Notes under the pieces: model-generated
Database searches by the model: none
What the model was told of the DNA's origin: nothing
Seen by the model: the letters and a program-made list of their open reading frames with translations, nothing else
Made by a program: the position numbers and the translations under genes
Part shown: positions 35,554-46,061 of the stretch, in pieces
Position numbering within the stretch: the stretch's first letter is position 1
How the letters are laid out: the number at the start of each line of letters is the position of its first letter
Assembly (NCBI RefSeq): GCF_020379485.1
Contig: NW_026015631.1
Coordinates: 33,341 to 97,340, forward strand
Direction: 5' to 3'
Origin: Brassica napus
Lineage: Eukaryota; Streptophyta; Magnoliopsida; Brassicales; Brassicaceae
Length of the DNA: 64,000 bases

Positions 35554-35849
35554 TGTACTTTGAATCCCTTATCAAGAATCAATTATCTTTTATCAAAAAC
35601 CTTTCTTTGTTCTCTCTACTGCTTGATCGCGAGTTGTTGAGTGTTCTTGTTGGTGTGTAGTATCCAGCAACCCAAGAGTGTCTATCTCGGTGTGTCATAT
35701 CCGATCTAGTCACTTATGAGTATCAAGGAGCCTTTCCGCAGCCTCTTGTGTCACCAATCGATCCACAACCTTGTAGAACTTGAGTCTTTGATTCGTTCTA
35801 GCAAGGATCTATCCCATACTATCCAGAGAAGCAATCTAGGGACGTATTA

Positions 35850-37740
35850 CCCTATCTTTTGATGGAATGAGTGTTAACCAGGTGTATTTAGATTTTTCAT
35901 CAATGAATGTGACAAAATACTTATGATTATCTCTAGAAAAACTAGGTGCAGTCCACACATCAGTATGAATCAAATCAAAGCAATTTTCATAAACAGTAGA
36001 TGTTCTTGGAAACACATTCTTACAATGCTTGCCTAAAATGCAAGCTTCACACTTATTATTTTCAAAAACCACACCTGGTAACATCAAGTTTAAAGCCCTC
36101 TCATGGGGATGACCTAGTCTAGCATGCCACAATGCATTTTTATTCAAACTAGAAGCAGAAGTAAATGAGCAGTTATAATTGGAAACAGGATCAAGCTTCT
36201 CAAGCATGTATAAGTCTCCCTTTGTAACTCCTTTTCCAATCAATTGGCTGCTCTCAATATCCTGAAACTTCACATCATTAGGACTGAATATAACATTGCA
36301 ATTCAAATCAGTAGTGCATTTCTTAACTGAAAGTAGGTTTGATGTGAATTCCGGAATGTAAAAAGCTCTAGTGTTCTTATCAAATAGCTTTAAGTTTCCT
36401 ATTCCCTTAATAGGTATCTTATCCCCATTTGCAATCATTACACATCCATTAGTAGGTTCTATATCTTTAATCAGGTTGGTGTCACTAATCATATGATGAG
36501 ATGCACCTGAATCTATAATCAATGGTTTGGATGTATTGCTAGCACTATGGCAGATGCTAATCTGTGATCTATATGCATTCATCCTAGCATTTCTATCAAT
36601 GCAATGCTCAATTCCAGTCTTACTATCAATCCTAGCAATCTCAGCCACATTAGGAGTCATTTTTATAGTTCTAGCAATCATAGAAGCACCAAATGAATAC
36701 CCATGAATGTTACCATTATCCTTGAGCATTTTGATGAGTGCATCCATCTCGGATCTCCTGATGAAGTCTTGATCATTGCCTCGGGGGTTGATAGCTCCAG
36801 TGTAGGTCACCAAAGCCTTTCCATCTCCTTCACGGTTCTCCACTTCAGCTCCACGGTTGGATGGCCCTGCTCCGCTTGATCCTTCAGTCATGTGAGCTTT
36901 TGCCTCTCTCTCCTTCATGAACTTAGCCGGCTTCAAGTGGGGATGGAGTATCCAGCACTGACTCTTCTTGTGTCCATGCTTCTTGCAGTGATCACAATTC
37001 CCATTGAACTTCCTATCCTCATACTTGTTGTAACCAGCTTTGTTAGCTTGTGGAGGCTCTTCCCGGTCAGGTTGCACAGCGTTTGCAAGAGATAAGTCTC
37101 CCTTGCCTCCAAACAAACCCATTGAGCCCTGCTCCTTCTGTATCTTAGCACACACCTCTTCAAGGTCAGGCAGCTTCTCAGACCATAGCATGTGCTGGAT
37201 AAGACCACTGTAGCTTGCATTCAACGTGAGCAGCAACCCAAAGACCTTGTCCTGCTCGCGTCTCTCATTTAGAAGCTCTGGATCAACCGTGCTTGGCCTC
37301 AGCATCTCCAACTCAGACCAAAGAGACCTGAACCTCCCCAAGTGTTTAGTGAACTCCGTGTCATCTTGAGTTAACCCATTGATTGCCTTCTTGACTTCAA
37401 ACACTCGGTTCAGGTTAGAAGTATTTCCATACACTTTCTGTAGAGTATCCCACAGCTCCTTGGCTGTCTCACAGTAGCTATAAGCATCTAGTATAGCCGG
37501 CTCCAAAGAGGCATGAAGGACAGACATCACCATCATGTCTTCTTGTTGCCACTTCTCTACAACACTCTCCTCGGGACTCTCCGTTTCACCCCCCTGAGTA
37601 ATCACCTTTGGAGCCTCACCAGATGTGATATGCTTCCACAAACCCTTGCTTCCCACAGCAGTCTTCACCATCCTAGACCAGACTAGGTAGTTGGTTCCTT
37701 TGAATGTCACCGCGACCTTCATCTTCATGCCACTCTCCAT
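35850..37740 (-). pseudogene. copia polyprotein part 1: gag, protease, integrase start (C)
   Basis: Starts at the ATG at 37740 (MESGMKMKVAV). Gag is about residues 1-240, with zinc knuckle CDHCKKHGHKKSQC at about 249-262. The protease Asp is at about 410 (LIIDSGASHH). The integrase zinc ligands are His 539 and 544 and Cys 564 and 567, and the first catalytic Asp is at about 594 (HTDVW). No internal stop is seen before the CRM1 junction. Its twin E is almost identical but carries an extra C early in gag. Confidence 0.92.
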
Positions 37741-37986
37741 CTTGAACAGCTTGACGTTTATAGCTTGAACAACCGGTTAGATCTTGAACTGAGAACCCAC
37801 GCTGCTCTCTAGAACACAGATTCACTCTTGAGTCTTCAAATGAACCTCCCACGGACCACCAAGACACACACAAAACACCTTGAGCTTTTGAACTCTCAAG
37901 AAACTCTCAAACACACTCACTTGTTCTCTTAAAGTTTCAAACTTGAATCCTTAAGAGAATCACTCACGAACTCAGATTGTAATCAA

Positions 37987-38002
37987 CCTGGCTCTGATAC
38001 CA
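37987..38002 (-). other. C primer-binding site
   Basis: Reverse complement of TGGTATCAGAGCCAGG, adjacent to the LTR. Confidence 0.85.
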
Positions 38003-38586
38003 TATGACATTTAGGAATGTAAAGGATTATCTGAGTTTAGAAAGGATTAAAGAAGGAGAATAAGAGATTAAGAGACAACTTAGAGACTAATGGAGAATCA
38101 TAGTGAACTGAGTAAAGAGAAAGATTGTTTAGAACTGTCTAATCTTTATTAAGAGATGAGATTACATATATATAGGTCCATACACTTAGGGTTTTCGAAA
38201 TCATAAAGCTAAGTAAGCATGTAGAGTCAAAGAGGAGCCTAAGCTTTAATTTGAACCGGCCAATGAGTGTCTTCACACGTTTGGAGCATCTTCTTGATCC
38301 AAGACTAGATGCTCTTCCTTTCCAGCTCTTGCCAGCCTGTCCTAGCTGTCAAGCCGCGTCTCCCTTATCCTCTCAACGTTCGGATAAGGTCTTGGCCGAG
38401 TGTAACTTAAGCTCAGTACATGGGAGTTACTTGGATAGTTACTTGATCCCTTTTTACCTTGTACGGATGATCACTTGTACGGCCTTGTACGGATGATCAA
38501 CCCATTCCTCCTCTTCACCTCTTTGCTCTCTTTATGTTCTCAACTCCTTTGTGTCTTTACCTCAAATGTCTCAACTCTGATTAACA
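38003..38586 (-). repeat. C 5' LTR
   Basis: 584 bp; differs from 25783-26365 at two bases and one A insertion. GTACGG cluster 38459-38492. Confidence 0.92.
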
Positions 38587-38889
38587 GCACTGACTCCTCT
38601 TGTGTCCCGGCTTCTTGCAATGGTCACAGTTTCCACTGAACTTCCTTTCCTCTCCACGGTAAGCAGCCTTGTTTGCTTGGATTGCTTCAGCCTTGTTGGA
38701 CAGAGCCATGTCTCCTTTCCCTCCAAACATACCAAGTGACCCCTCTTCCTTCTGAATCTGCGCACACACGTCCTCCATAGATGGAAGACTCGGCATCCTC
38801 AACATGTGCTTGATCACATCATTGAATGGAGGATCTAGTGTCAGCAGCAATCCAAACACCTGATCCTGCTCCCTCCTCTCCATGAGTAG
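38587..38889 (-). pseudogene. copia polyprotein part 2: gag C-terminal region (A)
   Basis: Roughly 100 codons of A gag between the B and C insertions, ending in the zinc knuckle CDHCKKPGHKRSQC, which C interrupts. The start-like ATG at 38883 is an internal codon. The right edge AGTAG and left edge GCACT are the duplications made by B and C. Confidence 0.88.
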
Positions 38890-39470
38890 TATGAGATTAA
38901 GAGATCCTTAGAGTAATCAGAATAAAGAGAGTGTTTAAGAAGTGATTAAGAGAAGTTTGTGAAAGATTAAGTAACTAGGTAGAGTCGTTTAGAGTCTAAG
39001 AGAGAACCATAGTGTCTAAGAGATTAGAGAGACTCAAACTGCATAATCTTTATTAGTGTTGATGAGTTACAATATATAGGAGAGCTACTAGGGTTTACAA
39101 ATCGCAAGGTTAAGGAGTAAGCATGTGAAGTCAAGGTAAAGGATTCAAATCAACCACTAAGAGGCATCACACGCTTATGGCATCTTGGACTAAAGGTGCT
39201 TTAGCTTTCCAGCCTGTCCCAGCCTGGCAATGCGCGTCCCTTATCTCTTAAACGGTCTGATCCTTCTCCACTTGAGTAACTCTTCCATAGTTACCGTTTC
39301 ACTTGTGCAAGGTAAGTTTAGGTTGAGACTTGGATGGTACGGACTGTACGGCTTGTACGGCCTTGTACGGACGTCCGTACCATGCTCTCCCTAAACTCCC
39401 TTAAGCTTCCTCATCTCCTTTCCTCTTCAACTCCTTAGCTCTTCATACAAATACTCAGCTCAACTCAACA
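38890..39470 (-). repeat. B 3' LTR
   Basis: 581 bp, TATGAGATTAAG to CAACTCAACA on the plus strand; GTACGG cluster 39336-39381. Confidence 0.93.
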
Positions 39471-39537
39471 CTCCCCCTCAAGCTTAGCTTTGTGAAAGCT
39501 TAAGCTTGGAATGCCACAAGATCTTCCTCATTAAAAA

Positions 39538-39578
39538 CCTCACCAAAGAAAACCCAATGGGATAAAACTTTGATGAGG
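39538..39578 (-). other. family 3'-UTR stem-loop (B)
   Basis: In element sense CCTCATCAAAG pairs with CTTTGGTGAGG. Relative to A, the G-C pair next to the loop is A-T on both arms. The loop has CCCATTGGG. Confidence 0.7.
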
Positions 39579-39610
39579 GAAAAAGAGTAAAGACCTTGCA
39601 GCTAAGGGGA

Positions 39611-42600
39611 TTAGCTCCTTCTCTTCCCAAGATCAATGAGGCCCAACCTGATGTGAATGGACTCCATTGTCTTCTGTCTTGCAGCCTTGGTAAACACATC
39701 CGCTAACTGATCTTCACTCCTTGTGTAGCATGGCAAGATGACTCCTAAGATGATCATCTGCCTCACCTTGTGACAGTCAACTTCAATGTGCTTGGTTCTC
39801 TCATGGAACACCGAGTTGGAGGCAATGTGAATGGCGGCTTGGTTGTCACAATGCATGGTCATTGGTGTGGCTTGATCAATCTCCAAATGCTTCAAGATGC
39901 CTTTGATCCATACTAACTCGTTGGTGAGCTTCAGCATAGCTCTATACTCAGCTTCTGCACTTGAGCAAGACACCACCTTCTGCTTCTTACTCTTCCAAGT
40001 CACCAAGTTGCCTCCAATGAATGTGCAATAGCCTGTGGTTGATCTCCTGTCTGCTCTATCACCAGCCCAATCCGCATCACAGTATCCCACCACTTCAGTG
40101 CTTCCATTGCAGCCCATCCATACTCCTTGATCAGGTGAGCCGTTGAGATACATCAAGATCCTCTCCACCATGCGCCAATGATGTTCCTTAGGCACTTGCA
40201 TGTGTTGACTCACCTGATTCACAGCAAAACAAATGTCAGGTCTAGTTATAGTGAGATAAATCAATTTGCCAACTAGTTTTCTATAGAGTTTAGGATCCTG
40301 ATAAGGTTTGCTGTCTTCAATCTCCCCCTCTCGTGGGACTTTGTAGCCATCCTCCATAGGCATCCTTGCTGTCTTGCCTCCATAAGCACCTGCACCTTTC
40401 AAAAGATCAAGTGTATACTTCCTTTGGGACATGAACAAACCTTCCTTGGATCTACATATCTCAATTCCAAGAAAGTATTTCATTTCTCCCAAGTCTTTAA
40501 TCTCAAACATGGATTTAAGAAACTCCTTGGTTGCTATGATACCTTCCTTATCACTCCCTGTGATAATGATATCATCAACATACACAAGGAGTGCAATCAT
40601 ACCTGAGGGAGTCGTGAGTGTGAAGAGGGTGTGATCTAGTTCAGACTTCTTGAAGCCTCGGCCATTCAGAGTAGTGCTCAACTTGTTGTACCAAGCTCTT
40701 GGTGATTGCTTCAGCCCATAGATGGCTTTCTTCAGTCTCAACACATTTCCACTCTTCACTAAGTGTTCAAGGCCTGGAGGTGGATGCATATACACTTCAT
40801 CCTCAAGTTCACCTTGTAGAAACGCATTCTTCACATCCATTTGCCATAACCCCCATCCAAGATTCACAGCCAAGCTTAGTACAATCCGGATTGTGTGGAG
40901 TTTAGCTACTGGTGCAAAGGTTTCTATGTAATCTTCTCCATAAGTTTGAGTGAAACCTCTTGCAACTAGCCTTGACTTCTTCCTCTCAACCTTTCCATCC
41001 GCTTTGTACTTGATTGTGAATATCCATCTACTAGTCACAGCCTTCTTCCCTTTTGGTAACTCACTCTCATACCATGTATCATTCTTGATCATCGCTCCTG
41101 CCTCATCTCCAACTGATTCCTTCCATTCTTTATCTTTCATTGCCTCTTCATAGCTTCTTGGGATGTGATTCTCATCCAAGTTTACCATGAAAGCGCAATG
41201 TGCTTCTGGATATTGAGCAAAGGAGCACACGGCTTGAGAAGGATGCTCCACAGCTTGGGCATTGTAGTACACTCTCGTGTTTACCCAACTGGAAGGATCC
41301 TTCCTTATCCTTGTACTCCTTCTTAGTGGCTGCACAACCGGTTCTTCTTCCTGTTGTTCTTCTACCACTTCATCTTGAGAAGGTGTTTGTGTCACACCAT
41401 GATCATGTCCATGACCATCCGAGCCTATGCTCTCTTCTCCTTCATTCTCTACTCCTCCTTCATCTTGGTTGGCCTCTTGCATAGGCTCCTCATGCTCCTC
41501 TCCTCCCTCATGATCAAGGTGGGATGGTGAACCAACTTCAGGAGGTGTAGTTGCGTGATTCCTCGGATCCTGGGATGTACTGATTCCAAGACCTTCAAGA
41601 ATGATCCGCAAGGTGGTGGCCTTGTCTGATGTTAAGTCCTTCAGGTCTTCTTGATTCTTTTCTTCATAGTATCCTCTATCTTCCAAGAACTTCACATCTC
41701 TAGATACAAGAACTCTCCTTGCTATAGGATCATAGCATTTGTATCCTTTCTGTGTAGCTGAGTATCCTATGAACACAGCCTTAGTGCTTCTTGCTTCTAG
41801 CTTGTTGATCATCTCTCCTGGTTTGAGTACAAAGCATAGGCATCCAAAGACTCGCAAGTAATCAAGAGCTGGCTTGTACCTGTTCAGAACTTCAAATGGA
41901 GCCTTCTCATTCAGAACTTTGGTTGGAGTTCTGTTTATCAGGTAACAAGCAGTGGCAACCGCATCACTCCAAAATCTCTTTGGGACATTACTCTGAAACA
42001 TAAGTGACCTTGCCACTTCCATGAGATGCCTATTCTTCCTCTCAGCCACTCCATTTTGCTGTGGAGTATACGGACAGCTTGTTTGATGTAGGATCCCATG
42101 TTGTGATAGGTGTTGCTTGAATGCATGACTTGTGTACTCTCCTCCATTATCTGATCTCAAAATTTTAATCTTAGCATGATAATGGTTAGTTACATAAGTT
42201 TGAAAGTTCCTAAATGCATCAAGTACCCTATCTTTGGTCTGAATTAAGGTTAACCAGGTGTATTTGGATTTTTCATCAATGAATGTGACAAAATACTTAT
42301 AACTATCTCTAGATAAGCAAGGGGCAGTCCACACATCTGAATGAATTAGATCAAAACAATTATCATAAACGGTAGTAGACTTTTGAAACACAGTTCTACA
42401 ATGCTTGCCTAAAATGCAAGCTTCACAATCTTTGTTCTCAAACACAACACCTGGTACCATTAAGTTCAAAGCTTTAACATGAGGGTGTCCTACTCTAGCA
42501 TGCCACAATGCATTTTTATTCAACAAAGAAGCAGAAGTAAACGAGCAACTATAATCAGGAACAGAAGTGAGTTCTTCAAGCATATAGAGATCTCCCTTAG

Positions 42601-43528
42601 TCACCCCTTTCCCAATCAATCTGCTGCTCTCAATATCCTGAAACTTCACATCATTAGGACTAAAGATAACATTGCATTGTAAATCATTAGTACATTTCTT
42701 CACTGATAATAGGTTTGATGTGAATTCAGGCATGTAAAAAGCTCTAGATTCTTTGTTAAACAGCTTAAGCTTTCCTATTCCTCTAATGGGTATCTTATCC
42801 CCATTTGCTATCATCACATGCCCATGTGTAGGTTCTATATCCTTAATCAAGTTCTCATCACTTATCATATGATGTGATGCACCAGAATCAACAATCAATG
42901 GTTTACCTACTCGTTTAGCATTATGGCATAGATTACTAAGTGATGGATGCATCCTATCAGTTCTAGCAATGTGAGCATGTCTATACTCATTCCTAGCTTC
43001 TAACCGTTCTACTAGTTCTCTAATCAAGTGATCATCCTTATATGCAATCATAGAAGCTCCAAAGGAATAACCGTAAGTGTTACCGTTTTCCTTTAGCATT
43101 TTGAAGAGGGCATCAAGGTCTGATCTCTTGATGTAGTCATCATTGCTGCGGGAGCTTGAGGCGCCTGTGTAAGCCACCAGAGACTTCCCATTCCCATCAT
43201 TGCCTCCAAGCCCATCCACTTCACTGATCTTGCTGGTGCCAGCTCCACTTGAACCTTCAGTCACATTTGCCCTTCCCTCACGCTCCTTCATGAACTTGGC
43301 CGGCTTGAGGTGTGGGTGCAGTATCCAGCATTGGCTCTTCTTATGACCATGCTTCTTGCAATGATCACAGTTGCCATTGAACTTCCTGTCCTCGTACTTC
43401 CCGTGAGATGCCTTGTTTGCTTGTGGAGCCTCGGTTGAATCCTCATGAGCTGCTTGATTGGCAAGAGAGAGCTCCCCTTTCCTCCAAACAACCCCATAGA
43501 TCCCTGCTCCCTTTGGATTTGCGCACAC
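39611..43528 (-). pseudogene. copia polyprotein from gag end to RNase H (B)
   Basis: Main B frame, in the -1 phase relative to the gag start. The first ~16 codons before KGELSLANQ are out-of-frame gag. Domains are the zinc knuckle CDHCKKHGHKKSQC, protease LIVDSGASHH, integrase zinc region HARVGHPH (Val where relatives have Leu) with CEACILGKHC and core HSDVW, RSDNGGEY and VAERKN, an acidic linker, RT YVDDIIITGSDKEG, and RNase H. The stop is TGA near 39611. The RT-RNase H half is almost identical to C, while the gag start is closer to D. Confidence 0.92.
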
Positions 43529-44124
43529 ACCTCCTCAAGGTCCGGAAGCTTGTCTGACCTTAACATGTGCTGGATGAGTTGGGTGTAGGCCGGGTTCAGT
43601 GTGAGAAGCAACCCAAAGACCTTGTCTTGCTCGCGCCTCTCATTCAACTGATCTGGATCAGTTGTGCTCGGCCTCAGCATCTCCAGCTCTGACCATAAGG
43701 ACCTGAACCTCCCCAAGTGCTTAGTGAACTCCATGTCCTCTTGTGCAAGACGGTTGATCGCTAGCTTTACTTCAAACACACGGCTGAGGTTGGAAGTGTT
43801 CCCATACACCTTCTTCAGCGTGTCCCACAGCTCTTTGGCTGACTCACAGTAGCTGTAGGCATCCAAGATAGCTGGGTCCAAGGATGCGTGTAGAACCGTC
43901 ATCACCAGCATGTCTTCTTGTTGCCATTTCTCCACAGCCGCTTCATTGGAGACCTCTTCTTGATCTCCTCCCTGAGTAATGAGTTTCGGAGCCTCCCCTG
44001 TTGTGATGTGCCCCCACAAACCCTTACTCCCCACCGCAGTCTTCACCATCCGAGACCACACAAGGTAGTTGCTACCTTTGAAAGTAACCGCTACCTTCAT
44101 CCTCATGTTCATCCCATGTTCCAT
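43288..44124 (-). pseudogene. copia gag start, frameshifted (B)
   Basis: Begins at the ATG at 44124 (MEHGMNMRMKVAV). About 215 codons of gag match relatives up to MGLFGGKG. Then one G is missing from a G-run near 43478-43481 and about 60 foreign codons follow to a stop. The gag part before the break is normal in length. Confidence 0.9.
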
Positions 44125-44311
44125 CTTTGCTTGACTTGAAAACTTGAATCTTGAATCTCGTACACACCAACCTTGAGTCTAGAATCACGCAAACACACAG
44201 AACGTAGCGCAGCTTCAACTAGAACGTATCACAGCTTCAAGACTACTCGCGTGTAGCTTCAACGCCGTTAGCTTGTAACTCTCTAAAGATCAAACCCCAG
44301 ATTCAAATGAA

Positions 44312-44327
44312 CCTGGCTCTGATACCA
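44312..44327 (-). other. B primer-binding site
   Basis: Reverse complement of TGGTATCAGAGCCAGG, adjacent to the LTR. Confidence 0.85.
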
Positions 44328-44908
44328 TATGAGATTAAGAGATCCTTAGAGTAATCAGAATAAAGAGAGTGTTTAAGAAGTGATTAAGAGAAGTTTGTGA
44401 AAGATTAAGTAACTAGGTAGAGTCGTTTAGAGTCTAAGAGAGAACCATAGTGTCTAAGAGATTAGAGAGACTCAAACTGCATAATCTTTATTAGTGTTGA
44501 TGAGTTACAATATATAGGAGAGCTACTAGGGTTTACAAATCGCAAGGTTAAGGAGTAAGCATGTGAAGTCAAGGTAAAGGATTCAAATCAACCACTAAGA
44601 GGCATCACACGCTTATGGCATCTTGGACTAAAGGTGCTTTAGCTTTCCAGCCTGTCCCAGCCTGGCAATGCGCGTCCCTTATCTCTTAAACGGTCTGATC
44701 CTTCTCCACTTGAGTAACTCTTCCATAGTTACCGTTTCACTTGTGCAAGGTAAGTTTAGGTTGAGACTTGGATGGTACGGACTGTACGGCTTGTACGGCC
44801 TTGTACGGACGTCCGTACCATGCTCTCCCTAAACTCCCTTAAGCTTCCTCATCTCCTTTCCTCTTCAACTCCTTAGCTCTTCATACAAATACTCAGCTCA
44901 ACTCAACA
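44328..44908 (-). repeat. B 5' LTR
   Basis: 581 bp, identical by eye to 38890-39470; AGTAG follows. Confidence 0.93.
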
Positions 44909-45393
44909 AGTAGCTCTTGATCGGCGGTGCTTGGCCTCAATGATTCAAGCTCAGACCACAAGGATCTATACTTGCCCAAATGCTTGGTGAACTCTTCCCC
45001 ATCTTGTACCAGTGTGTTGATAGCCTTCTTAATCTCATACACGCGGTTCAGATTGGTAACGTTCCCAAATGTCTTTTGGAGTACCTCCCACAGATGTTTT
45101 GGAGTCTCGCAGTAGCTGTAGGCCTCCAAGAGATGCTCTTCAAGGGACCCTTGTAGCACTGAAAGCACCATCAAGTCTTCTTGAATCCACTTCTTCTCGG
45201 CAGCAGCAACTTGATCTCCCACACCTTCATCTCGTTCTCCGTCTTTAGCCACTGGCTTGGTTGCATCATCCGTGATGTGACTCCACAGCCCTAGCCTCCC
45301 AATGGCTGTCTTCACCAGCCTTGACCACAACAGGTAGTTACTACCACCCTTCAACGCAACAGGAACCGTAATGACCTTGTAGTTTCCCTCCAT
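44909..45393 (-). pseudogene. copia polyprotein part 1: gag N-terminus (A)
   Basis: Starts at the ATG at 45393 (MEGNYKVITVPVALKGG), about 100 bp after the PBS. About 160 codons of gag with the family blocks NYLLWSRLVKTA, LLEAYSYCETPKHLW, EFTKHLGKYRSLWSELE and LRPST are cut by B. Its start differs from that of B, C and D, so A is a more distant family member. Confidence 0.9.
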
Positions 45394-45477
45394 CTTGCTT
45401 TGTTAGAACCGAAAAGAAAGTATGAAAGAGTATGAACTGAAGCTGAAGAACACTCTAAATCTCAATACCAAAGCCAA

Positions 45478-45493
45478 CCTGGCTCTGATACCA
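45478..45493 (-). other. A primer-binding site
   Basis: Reverse complement of TGGTATCAGAGCCAGG, adjacent to the LTR. Confidence 0.85.
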
Positions 45494-46061
45494 TATGATT
45501 TTAGAGAGTTGAACAGGTATTGAGAGATTTAGAGAAAGATTAAAGTGAGATGAGATGATTTATGAAATGTAGAAGAGAAACATGATGAACTAGAGAGAGA
45601 ATATGATAAACTCGTGTTAATCATTAATCAAGACAGAGTTTACAATATATAGAGAGAGACATTAGGGTATTCAGAAGCTCTAAGCATGTGAGGTCAAGGA
45701 TAAGGTTGCTTTAATTCAAATGTAAACCAATGGGGAAGATCACACGCTTATGGCATCTTGTGGTGAGACTCCTTTTGCCTTTACAGCCTGTGCCAGACTG
45801 TCAGGATAAGCCGCGGTCACTCTATCCATCCAAACGGTCATATCTTCTAAGGTAAAACCCCTTTGGCCGTTTAACCCTTTCACTCGGGTAACTTCCCTCT
45901 TGGTCGAGTTATGGATCGACCCGGACAGTACGGACGGTACGGCCGGTACGGCCTCTTGTACGGCCTGGTCGATCCCTAACCTTCCTTCCCTTTGCCTCCA
46001 CATTCTCACATCCTCAACTCCTTAAGCCATCTCCCCATATACTGAACAACTCATTTTAACA
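45494..46061 (-). repeat. A 5' LTR
   Basis: 568 bp; five substitutions against 15315-15882. GTACGG cluster 45926-45965. Confidence 0.92.

Larger units (their letters stand above)
29151..35849 (+). mobile_element. CRM1: CRM-like Ty3/gypsy chromovirus in C integrase
   Basis: Complete 6.7-kb plus-strand element flanked by CCCTA (29146-29150, 35850-35854), with 824-bp LTRs that differ at four sites. PBS is TGGTATCAGAGCA (29977-29989) and the purine tract AGAGGGAGGGGA (35014-35025). Gag and pol are both long. Three points suggest the centromeric CRM clade: RT wording ([23 protein letters not shown]), the tRNA-Met PBS, and a pol that continues into the 3' LTR. Location in a satellite array agrees. 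Identity with Brassica CRB is possible but not checked. Confidence 0.85.
35026..35849 (+). repeat. CRM1 3' LTR
   Basis: 824 bp with four differences from the 5' LTR. Bases 35026-35260 are also pol codons. CCCTA follows. Confidence 0.92.
25783..38586 (-). mobile_element. C: Ty1/copia retrotransposon in A gag, hosting CRM1
   Basis: Minus-strand element flanked by GCACT (25778-25782, 38587-38591), inserted in the zinc-knuckle codons of A. LTRs are 25783-26365 and 38003-38586, with two substitutions and one indel. PBS is at 37987-38002 and the purine tract at 26366-26374. It is interrupted by CRM1 at CCCTA. Confidence 0.93.
38890..44908 (-). mobile_element. B: Ty1/copia retrotransposon with identical LTRs, in A gag
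   Basis: Complete 6.0-kb minus-strand element flanked by AGTAG (38885-38889, 44909-44913). LTRs are 581 bp each and identical by eye, so this is the youngest copia copy. PBS is at 44312-44327 and the purine tract at 39471-39479. The polyprotein is split by one missing G near 43479. Confidence 0.94.
15315..46061 (-). mobile_element. A: outer Ty1/copia retrotransposon hosting B, C and D
   Basis: Minus-strand element flanked by CTTTA (15310-15314, 46062-46066), inserted in satellite. LTRs are 15315-15882 and 45494-46061. Its own DNA is in four pieces: 44909-45493, 38587-38889, 24518-25782 and 15883-18495. The gaps are B, C and D. Each junction carries that element's 5-bp duplication, so the order of the pieces is certain. 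Five LTR differences make it the oldest datable insertion inside the array. Confidence 0.93.

Noticed and set aside
38581..38883. Independent small zinc-knuckle gene
   Set aside because: It is the gag segment of A trapped between B and C, with matching target duplications at both sides.
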